A stretch of DNA of 64,000 nt from positions 310,001 to 374,000 of the forward strand of contig JAFGFJ010000006.1 in NCBI GenBank assembly GCA_016931155.1, given 5' to 3'. Origin of the DNA: Candidatus Dojkabacteria bacterium (lineage in GTDB: Bacteria > Patescibacteria > Dojkabacteria > B142 > JAFGFJ01). Within the stretch, counting starts at the first letter, position 1. Each line of letters opens with the position of its first letter. Below the pieces are notes generated by a model, which was given only the letters and a program-made list of their open reading frames with translations, made no database searches and was not told the DNA's origin. A program made the translations under genes and the position numbers. Shown here one piece after another: positions 34,130 to 41,057 of the stretch.

Positions 34130-34590
34130 AACATAAGACTGTAATAACGAAAGAAGGTTTAAAGGATTTGAAAAATGAGCTTGATACCAGGAAGGATAAG
34201 TTGAAAGAGATTGCTGATAAAATTGATGAGGCACGTCAGCAGGGAGACCTTTCTGAGAATGCTGCTTATACTACGGCTCTTTCAGAGAAAGAAATGAATG
34301 AGGCGAAAATTAAGGAACTGGAAGATAAAATAAGTGGCTCGATAGTAGTTGAAGCTGATCCTTTAAATCCAGAAGTTGAACTTGGCGAGAAGGTTCTGGT
34401 GCGGCGGAGTTCTGATAACAAAAGGTTAACATATGAAATTGTTGGGATTGAAGAATCCAATCCGAGTGAAGGGAAAATATCTATAGGCTCTCCTATTGGC
34501 AAGGCTTTGGCACATAAGAAGAAGGGAGATAAAGTAAAAGTTAAACTGCCATCTGGAGAGGAGGAGTTTTTAATTGAGGAAATTGCATAA
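34126..34590 (+). CDS. greA: Transcript cleavage factor GreA
   Basis: GreA of 154 residues rescues backtracked RNA polymerase. The coiled-coil tip carries the two catalytic acids in DEARQQGDLSENAAY (Asp and Glu of GDLSENA). The C-terminal FKBP-like domain has ISIGSPIGKALAHKKKGDKVKV. Start overlaps the DUF4012 gene stop (ATGA). It is a housekeeping gene inside an envelope gene stretch. Confidence 0.95.
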   Translation: MKHKTVITKEGLKDLKNELDTRKDKLKEIADKIDEARQQGDLSENAAYTTALSEKEMNEAKIKELEDKISGSIVVEADPLNPEVELGEKVLVRRSSDNKRLTYEIVGIEESNPSEGKISIGSPIGKALAHKKKGDKVKVKLPSGEEEFLIEEIA

Positions 34591-34610
34591 TCAGTTTTCT
34601 CCTGAAAATT

Positions 34611-35876
34611 ATGGAAAGACATTCAGTGCCCCAAAATATTATGGATGTCGAGTTCAAGCTTTTTGGAAGCCTGACCGTAAGACAGTTCGCTAACCTTGCA
34701 GGATCTATTGTCGTTGCGGTTATTTTATATTTTTTTAATATTCCCGGAATTATCAAATGGCCAGCAATCGTCGGTTTTGTTTTCTTGGGCATAAGTTTGG
34801 CACTGGTTAAGATAAATGGTCAAACATTTGGTACTTGGCTTGGCAATTTTCTGGCTTCTATGTTTAGTTCCCAGAGGAAAATATGGAAGAAAGATCCGAA
34901 AGTTCCTGAGATACTTACAAAGACTTACCGTCCACGAGTAAGTAATGAACAGCTTGTTTCTGCGAAGAAAAAAGAGTTACCTCCTTTTCTACGTGAGGAT
35001 ATAATTCAATCTACAAACGTAGTAGATGAAGAGGAGGAAGAGCGGCTAAAGAAATTAGAAAAATACATTCTTGGTGGTACCTCTTCAACGATAAGTGAGC
35101 AATTAATTTCAGACGAAGAAAAAGCACAACGACCGGTAATAATTGATCCTTCAGATCAAAATCTTGCTGGCACAATGAATACGGCAAATGAGGATAATTA
35201 TTCTATAAATCAGTCGGACGAATTCGCAGTAATTGGAAAGAAGATGGCTAATCAGAGAGAGCGACCGATAAGCTCAAGACTTGTGCATAAGAACCTTGCG
35301 GAAAACATAGGAATTGCTGTAAGTGAAGATACTAAAGAGTCCGGTTTGGGCAAGGAAAAAGAAAAAAAGTCAGAAATAGGTTATCTTTCTGAGAAACCTG
35401 TTAATGATATGAACAGAGGATTAGATGTGAAAAGGAGTTCTTCCGACGAATTGATAGAGGCTAATAAAATACTGCAGGAAAGGATACAGGAACTTACAGA
35501 AAAAGCGAAAAAATCTCCTGATGACTCTCAGATAGCTCAAAAACTTGCAGAGATGGAAAAACGTCTGGTGGAAATTCAGTCGGGAGGTTCGTTCGCTAAT
35601 GAAAAAATAGTATCTCAAAAACCAAATGTTATTAGTGGTATAGTAACTGATAAAGAAAATAAATTACTTCCTGATGTTAGGGTGTTGATTAAGGACAGAA
35701 GGGGTTTTTTGGTTAGATCACTGATTACTGATAAGCAAGGTTACTTTGTTACGACAACTTCACTTCCTGACGGCGATTATTTAGTTGAATTTGAAAGCGA
35801 TAGACATCCTTTTGACCAGTATAAAGTTAACCTGAACGGGTCTTTGAAAGATACGTATAAATTTACTGCCAGATGA
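34611..35876 (+). CDS. PrgI/VirB3-like protein with carboxypeptidase-regulatory-like domain
   Basis: 421 residues. The N-terminus (1-100) is of the PrgI family: VPQNIMDVEFKLFGSLTVRQF then two membrane helices near 24-66, the VirB3-like component of type IV secretion systems. A long charged linker with a coiled coil (about 285-335) follows. Residues 345-421 look like a carboxypeptidase regulatory-like beta sandwich (SGIVTDKENKLLPDVRVLIKD). TraC-like and VirB4 genes follow directly, confirming the system. The added sandwich domain is unusual for PrgI and could bind a surface partner. Confidence 0.8.
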   Translation: MERHSVPQNIMDVEFKLFGSLTVRQFANLAGSIVVAVILYFFNIPGIIKWPAIVGFVFLGISLALVKINGQTFGTWLGNFLASMFSSQRKIWKKDPKVPEILTKTYRPRVSNEQLVSAKKKELPPFLREDIIQSTNVVDEEEEERLKKLEKYILGGTSSTISEQLISDEEKAQRPVIIDPSDQNLAGTMNTANEDNYSINQSDEFAVIGKKMANQRERPISSRLVHKNLAENIGIAVSEDTKESGLGKEKEKKSEIGYLSEKPVNDMNRGLDVKRSSSDELIEANKILQERIQELTEKAKKSPDDSQIAQKLAEMEKRLVEIQSGGSFANEKIVSQKPNVISGIVTDKENKLLPDVRVLIKDRRGFLVRSLITDKQGYFVTTTSLPDGDYLVEFESDRHPFDQYKVNLNGSLKDTYKFTAR

Positions 35877-35895
35877 TTTATCTTATTAGTTAATA

Positions 35896-36579
35896 ATGGC
35901 GTTTTTAGGAAGAAAAGAAACAACAACTCAGGAACATCTTGATATTGAGGATGTCAGAGATGATCTTGTTGTGTTAAAAAATGGTAACGTTTCTCTTGTT
36001 ATGGAGACGACTTCTTTGAACTTTGATCTTCTTTCGGAAGAGGAACAGGATATACGAATTCTTGCCTTTGCAGGGCTTATGAACTCATTGAATTTCCCTG
36101 TACAGATAGTTGTTAGAACAGAAAGAACAGACGTAACTGATTATGTAGATAAGCTAAAGATCTATAAGGAAAAACAGATTTCGTTGGCCTTAAAAAGACA
36201 AATAGAGATTTACATGCAATTTATTAAGAATCTTACTGTGAACACCGAGGTTCTTGATAAAAGATTCTTTGTTGTTATACCAGGAATAATATCAAGTATA
36301 CAAAGAACTAGTGCTGTGAGACAGATCTTCGGTAAACCAGTAAAAATTAAAAATATCGAGGAGGTGCTTGAAAAAGCCAAATTACTTCTTTATCCAAAAC
36401 GTGATCATCTGCTGAAGCAGTTTCAAAAAATGGGGATAATTGCAGAGCAACTAAAAACTGATGATTTAATACGTTTGTATTACGGTATTTATCAACCGGA
36501 TACTCCTGGAATTAAGAAATTAATTTTGAAAAAACAGGATTTTTCTACTGGGATTGTAGAAACTTTAAAAGAAGAATAA
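35896..36579 (+). CDS. TraC-like / VirB4 N-terminal domain protein
   Basis: 227 residues, no clear membrane segment. It resembles the separate TraC-like domain protein found next to PrgI and VirB4 in CPR and Gram-positive type IV secretion loci (LNSLNFPVQIVVRTERTDVTDYV is the characteristic stretch). In other systems the equivalent fold is the N-terminal part of VirB4. Four bases separate it from the VirB4 ATPase gene, so the two probably work as one machine at the inner face of the membrane. Confidence 0.75.
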   Translation: MAFLGRKETTTQEHLDIEDVRDDLVVLKNGNVSLVMETTSLNFDLLSEEEQDIRILAFAGLMNSLNFPVQIVVRTERTDVTDYVDKLKIYKEKQISLALKRQIEIYMQFIKNLTVNTEVLDKRFFVVIPGIISSIQRTSAVRQIFGKPVKIKNIEEVLEKAKLLLYPKRDHLLKQFQKMGIIAEQLKTDDLIRLYYGIYQPDTPGIKKLILKKQDFSTGIVETLKEE

Positions 36580-36583
36580 CAAT

Positions 36584-38530
36584 ATGTGGATATTTGGAAA
36601 AAGCAAAAAAGAAAAGGAAAAAGAGAAGGAACAGACAAGTCAGTCAGAGGATCTTGAAGAGAAGGCAATTGAAAAATTCGCTGAGGGATTGATTGATGTA
36701 AAAGATCTGATAGCTCCGTCAGCGATGGAGGTGGATTTTAACGATGTTCTTGTAGGAAATAAGTACTTTAGAACTTTCCTTGCTACTGGATTTCCAAGCC
36801 ATGTCGGACCAAATTGGCTTTCTCCACTTATCAATTTTGACTTTCCTGTAGATATAAGCACGTTTTATTATCCTGTGGATAGTTCAATGATAATGCAAAG
36901 ACTCAAACGAAAGATTGGAGAAATGGAGGCAACAATCAGTCTTGATCTTGAAGCAGGAAAAGTGGTTGATCCATATGTTAAGGTTGCACTTGAAGATGCA
37001 AAGAATTTACAGGAACAAATAGCAAAAGGTACAGAGAAATTTTTTCACTTTGCTCTTTATGTAACTATTCGAGCAGGCAGTATCAGGGAGCTTGAAAAAA
37101 TCTCGAAGAATCTTATTTCAACAATGTCTTCTATTAGTGTGATTCTAAAGGTGGCTACTTTGCAGCAGGAACAAGGTTTTCAGAGTGTTGTACCTGTAGG
37201 AATAGACAAGATCTATATGACCAGAAATATGGATACGACCTCTTTGGCGACCACATTCCCATTCGTTAGCTCAGAGCTTACTATGGATACTGGTATTTTG
37301 TACGGAATAAATAAACACAATAGAAGTCTTGTGATTTTTGACAGGTTTGAACTTGAAAATGCTAATGCAGTTGTTTTTGCAACTTCCGGGGCGGGAAAAA
37401 GTTATATGGTAAAGCTTGAGGCTATGAGAAGTCTTATGTTCGGGACTGAAATACTGATAATTGATCCCGAAAGAGAATATGAGAAGCTAACGAAAACAAT
37501 TGGAGGAGAATACGTATCGTTTTCGCAAGATGGCGCGCAAAAATTGAATCCATTTGAGCTTTCAGGAATTTATGACAAAGATGAAGACGAGCTAAGAATG
37601 AAAATTCTATCACTTCACGGCCTTATGAGGATTATGATGGGTGGAGATTTTTCTCCGGAAGAATCTGCAATACTTGATAGGGCACTTATTTTGACGTATA
37701 AAGAAAAAGGCATTACGGTTGATCCTGTCACACACAAAAAAGAACCACCTCTTCTTGAGGATTTATATAAGATTCTCCAGGCAATGGCAGAGCCTCAAGC
37801 TCATAATCTTGCGACAAGACTTGAGAGGTTTGTAAGAGGAAGTGCAGCTGGTATTTTTGACAGAAAATCAAATATTGAGATTAAGAATACATTTACTGTT
37901 TTTAGTATTCGAGAGTTGAGTGATGACCTAAGGCCTATAGCAATGTATATGATGCTTGATTTTATTTGGACAAGAGTGAAAAGACTTCGAAAGAAAAGAC
38001 TTCTAATAGTGGATGAGGCATGGTGGATGATGCAGTATCCAGATGCAGCAAAATTTATCCACTCAATGGCAAAAAGAGCCAGAAAGTACGGTCTTGGGCT
38101 TACTACAATTACTCAAGATGTTGAGGACTTTTTGAGTACGGATTACGGGAAAGCTGTTGTTACAAATTCATCAATACAAATATTAATGAAGCAAAGTCCT
38201 GTAGCTATAGATAAGATTCAGAAGATATTCTATTTGTCTCAAGGTGAGAAGAACTATCTACTTTCAGCAGGTATTGGGGAAGGTCTATTCTTTGCCGGAT
38301 CAAATCATGTGGCAATTCAGGTAATTGCGAGTGAAAATGAGCATAATCTAATAACTACATCTTATAAAGATATGGAGAAAGAGGAGAAGAAAAAAGCGGC
38401 ATTGGCAGAAGAAGCTGTAAAAAATGCCGGAATTGGTATTGCAGATATTCCTGAAAATACAAACCAGCAAGTTTCCCCTACTGATAATATTAATTCCTAT
38501 ACTGGTAATACTTCTTCCAATGCGGTATAA
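36584..38530 (+). CDS. VirB4-type secretion ATPase
   Basis: ATPase of 648 residues that powers a type IV secretion-like apparatus. Walker A is ATSGAGKS (GAGKS at 269-273). Walker B is RLLIVDEAWWMM. Other conserved parts are IIDPEREYEKL and the arginine-containing AKRARKYGLGLTTITQDVEDFL. A charged N-terminal linker and a Lys/Gly-poor tail flank the core. No relaxase, coupling protein or pilin is visible in the window, so whether it moves DNA, pili or protein cannot be said. Confidence 0.9.
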   Translation: MWIFGKSKKEKEKEKEQTSQSEDLEEKAIEKFAEGLIDVKDLIAPSAMEVDFNDVLVGNKYFRTFLATGFPSHVGPNWLSPLINFDFPVDISTFYYPVDSSMIMQRLKRKIGEMEATISLDLEAGKVVDPYVKVALEDAKNLQEQIAKGTEKFFHFALYVTIRAGSIRELEKISKNLISTMSSISVILKVATLQQEQGFQSVVPVGIDKIYMTRNMDTTSLATTFPFVSSELTMDTGILYGINKHNRSLVIFDRFELENANAVVFATSGAGKSYMVKLEAMRSLMFGTEILIIDPEREYEKLTKTIGGEYVSFSQDGAQKLNPFELSGIYDKDEDELRMKILSLHGLMRIMMGGDFSPEESAILDRALILTYKEKGITVDPVTHKKEPPLLEDLYKILQAMAEPQAHNLATRLERFVRGSAAGIFDRKSNIEIKNTFTVFSIRELSDDLRPIAMYMMLDFIWTRVKRLRKKRLLIVDEAWWMMQYPDAAKFIHSMAKRARKYGLGLTTITQDVEDFLSTDYGKAVVTNSSIQILMKQSPVAIDKIQKIFYLSQGEKNYLLSAGIGEGLFFAGSNHVAIQVIASENEHNLITTSYKDMEKEEKKKAALAEEAVKNAGIGIADIPENTNQQVSPTDNINSYTGNTSSNAV

Positions 38531-38538
38531 ATAAAAAG

Positions 38539-39099
38539 ATGTTTCCACTAGATATTTTTACAAAACAATTCAACCTGAGTGGGCTAGTACTTATAGCCTC
38601 TGTTGCTATTTTTTCTTTGGCAGTAATTATTCTTTTGGTGAATGTTGTTATATTAAACAGGAAGCTAAAAAAAGCTACTACACCGACGTATGGTTTTGCA
38701 GGAAAGCCAATATATCCCATTATTGCAACATTGCTAATATCTGTATCTATACCTCTAGCTGTATATTCTTTATCTCAGGAGACTACTTTTGAACAAAAAG
38801 CAGAAGAAAATGTGATTCTACAGAGTAGTCATTATGTGGTATCAAGAGATGGGGAGAATTTACGGCTTGAGTTTAATGTTGTTCCATATGTAGATGGGGT
38901 AGCTTGGGGAGAAAAGTCGTTTGATATTTTCTGGTCATTTAAGGGAAAAACATCCAAAACTAGCTATGAGTTTAATAAATCTGCGATTAATCCCAGTAAA
39001 ATGACAATTACTTTGCCAAAAGGTGAGTATGATCTTACTATTCTTGTTACTTATGAGAATAGATCTCAGAGGTTAGAACAAAAGCTTGTTCTAAAATAA
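38539..39099 (+). CDS. Hypothetical membrane protein with C-terminal beta domain
   Basis: 186 residues, not recognised. Two hydrophobic segments lie near 16-42 and 56-76, with a basic loop between, followed by about 100 residues predicted as beta strands and placed outside the cell. It begins 8 bases after the VirB4 gene, so it is probably an accessory membrane component of the same apparatus. Its stop lies 15 bases before the RNase P RNA promoter. Confidence 0.7.
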   Translation: MFPLDIFTKQFNLSGLVLIASVAIFSLAVIILLVNVVILNRKLKKATTPTYGFAGKPIYPIIATLLISVSIPLAVYSLSQETTFEQKAEENVILQSSHYVVSRDGENLRLEFNVVPYVDGVAWGEKSFDIFWSFKGKTSKTSYEFNKSAINPSKMTITLPKGEYDLTILVTYENRSQRLEQKLVLK

Positions 39100-39113
39100 T
39101 TCTTGTTTGTGCG

Positions 39114-39122
39114 TGCTATAAT
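39114..39122 (+). promoter_or_regulatory. rnpB promoter (extended -10)
   Basis: TGCTATAAT, a perfect extended -10, ends 7 bases before the first base of RNase P RNA as defined by its terminal helix. This is the expected distance and supports both calls. Confidence 0.7.
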
Positions 39123-39128
39123 TATTTC

Positions 39129-39521
39129 GGTCTAGTCAGAACGGTCGCTAAGCGTGAGCTTAGAGGAAAGTCCGAACTCCTCTTGGCACAATAGTCAGGA
39201 CAAGGTACCTTGGAGACAAGGCAGGGAGTGATCTCTGGGATTAGAGCAACAGAAAGTAAGGAGCCTGCGAATTGCAGGCGATCTTGAAAGGGTGCCTCCG
39301 GGTTTTTCTGGGGGGCGTACATGAAATTTCATGTATGACGTGTAAGAGACCACCGGTCACGATAGTAATATCGAGATGCTGGTAATCCCTATCGGGAGCA
39401 AGATCAAAGTGTAGATCGCAAAGTGTTTGTTCTTTTGATTAATCAGAACAAATACTGCTAGAGAAATGACCGTCATTCTGGTGTTGCCAGAAAGAACAGA
39501 ATTCGGCTTATTGACTAGACC
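39129..39521 (+). ncRNA. rnpB: RNase P RNA
   Basis: Catalytic RNA that trims tRNA 5' ends, about 393 bases, A-type by its parts. The ends pair perfectly: GGTCTAGTCA at 39129 with TGACTAGACC at 39512-39521 (helix P1). Universally conserved blocks are present: GAGGAAAGTCCGAACTCC near 39171, ACAGAAAGTAA, and ACAGAATTCGGCTTA near 39497. P1 is directly followed by ATTTTTT, so P1 plus the T-run can act as terminator. Start agrees with the promoter at 39114. The exact ends are set from P1 and may be off by a few bases. Confidence 0.95.
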
Positions 39522-39622
39522 ATTTTTTCAACCACTTCAGGAGTATTTCCATTTGGGTGCATAATACTTCCTGTATAGAAACCATTATTTCTTGAAAATT
39601 TCAATTTACAGTGGGAACACAT
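39515..39622 (-). CDS. Possible 35-residue protein with CxxC pair
   Basis: Short open frame from ATG 39622 to TAG, beginning MCSHCKLKFSRNNGFYTGSI. It has a CxxC pair, polar composition and no hydrophobic run, and looks like a real small zinc-binding peptide rather than random AT-rich sequence. It starts 7 bases after the yugP stop on the same strand and could be co-transcribed. Its last 7 bases overlap the 3' end of rnpB on the other strand. Without homologues this stays a candidate. Confidence 0.45.
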   Translation of the reverse strand: MCSHCKLKFSRNNGFYTGSIMHPNGNTPEVVEKMV

Positions 39623-39629
39623 AGATACA

Positions 39630-40313
39630 TTATCTTCTTGATGTTCCTTTTACCCTTAAGAAGAAGTATAGCAGTGTACTGAGAGATTGGACGGTGGCAG
39701 CAACATAAGTAAATGCGGCAGCGTTCAGGACTTCTTTTGCTTTTTCTATTTCAACGCCATCAAGTAGAGAAAACTCTCTAATGAATTTTAACGCTCTTTT
39801 ACTTGCGTCAAGTTCTACGGGGAGTGTCAAAAATGAAAATACAGTAGCTGAAGAAAATAATGTAATTCCTAACCAGGAAATCTGTCCTAGACTCAAAATG
39901 ATACCAATTATTAAAAGAGCGTAACCCGTATTTGTAGTAATTCCAACTATTGGTGCAACAAACGATCTGATGCGAATGGCGAGAGTTCCCTCAATATGTT
40001 GTGAAAGGTGTCCGGTTTCATGTGCTGCTATTGCAACAGAAGCAATGGACGGAGTTCTACTTACTTCAGAGGAGAGAAGAATCGTTGAAGTAATTGGATT
40101 ATAATGATTATTTAAATCATTGTTACCTTCCTCAAAAATAACCTGATAGTTCTTGGCCTTACTTATTGTATATACTGTGTCTACTCCGTTTATTCCTCTT
40201 GCATTCAAAGAATTAGAATACTTTCTGTATGTAGACGAAACTATATGAGAAGACAGAAGTCCTACAAGTAGTGCTGGAAATGAAAAAATTATGTATAGTG
40301 GATCAAAGTTCAT
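39630..40313 (-). CDS. YugP-type zinc metallopeptidase, membrane bound
   Basis: Membrane peptidase of 227 residues. Zinc motif HETGH (in AIAAHETGHLSQH), with hydrophobic segments at the N-terminus, after the motif (about 125-165) and near the end. ELDASKRAL supplies the likely third ligand region. The family (YugP, DUF2268-unrelated) has no well-defined substrate. I prefer the ATG at 40313 (MNFDPLY), which matches the family start; an ATG at 40328 is within a possible -10 TAAAAT region (40329-40334). Confidence 0.85.
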   Translation of the reverse strand: MNFDPLYIIFSFPALLVGLLSSHIVSSTYRKYSNSLNARGINGVDTVYTISKAKNYQVIFEEGNNDLNNHYNPITSTILLSSEVSRTPSIASVAIAAHETGHLSQHIEGTLAIRIRSFVAPIVGITTNTGYALLIIGIILSLGQISWLGITLFSSATVFSFLTLPVELDASKRALKFIREFSLLDGVEIEKAKEVLNAAAFTYVAATVQSLSTLLYFFLRVKGTSRR

Positions 40314-40328
40314 AAGTAATTTTAACAT

Positions 40329-41057
40329 ATTTTACAAAAGTGTTATTGTACAAACTTTTTTGTCCGGTACTCATGAAGTAATAATAGAGATTAGGCAGAC
40401 ATGCTAGAAGATAAAAGGCAGGAAGGTATGTATGCCCCAATGTATACCAAATTTGATCAGATAATGATTGATATTGCAGTGTTTTGAATGGTACTAATAT
40501 ATGGACAAAAAATAGAGCAATGAATTGTAAGGCAATAAATAATATTATAATAATAGAAAGGCAAATTTTCAGTCAATAGTATCTTGGTAGTGATTATGTG
40601 TTGTTGAAAATTTTCTTACTGTAACATAAAAATATTATATGATATTTAAAAACATTTAATTACGTTAATTAACCAATATTATAAGAAATACTGGTTAGAA
40701 TTTGCTTTACAAGTAACAATATAATAACAATAGCTTACCAGTTGTTGGCTTATGTGCTATACGGTACTCTAAATAATCGGTACATTTGTATAATTGGACA
40801 CTGTGGACAAGCAAGAATCGATAATTATGTCACACAAAATAGGCTCTAGTAAAGTTAGGGTCGGGATCTACTAAAACTGGTATTTAGTAAATATTCAATT
40901 TAGAGAAATAAAAATAGTAAGAATAAAAAAATTGTACAATAAGTCGGATAAGGCTACAATGGTGACTGATCCGCAAAATCAGGAATGTGTAACAATAGGG
41001 TAACATAAGGGTGACTTATGAGTATAATAAATTGGGGAAAAATAAATAATGTGGTAT
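40329..41057. other. 729-base AT-rich gap between yugP and secA
   Basis: No convincing gene and no rRNA or tRNA. It contains a 28-codon plus-strand ORF at 40401-40487 (MLEDKRQEGMYAPMYTKFDQ...), an imperfect long hairpin around 40669-40697 (TAACCA..TGGTTA arms), a tandem pair ATAGGGTAAC / ATAAGGGTGAC near 40995-41015, and a CATAAG/CTTATG hairpin just after it. One near-match to a DnaA box (TGTGGACAA, near 40802) is present. It could hold a small RNA or regulatory sites; I cannot name one. Confidence 0.35.

Noticed and set aside
40795..40830. Possible replication origin in the AT-rich gap
   Set aside because: Only one imperfect DnaA box (TGTGGACAA) and no dnaA, dnaN or rpmH nearby.
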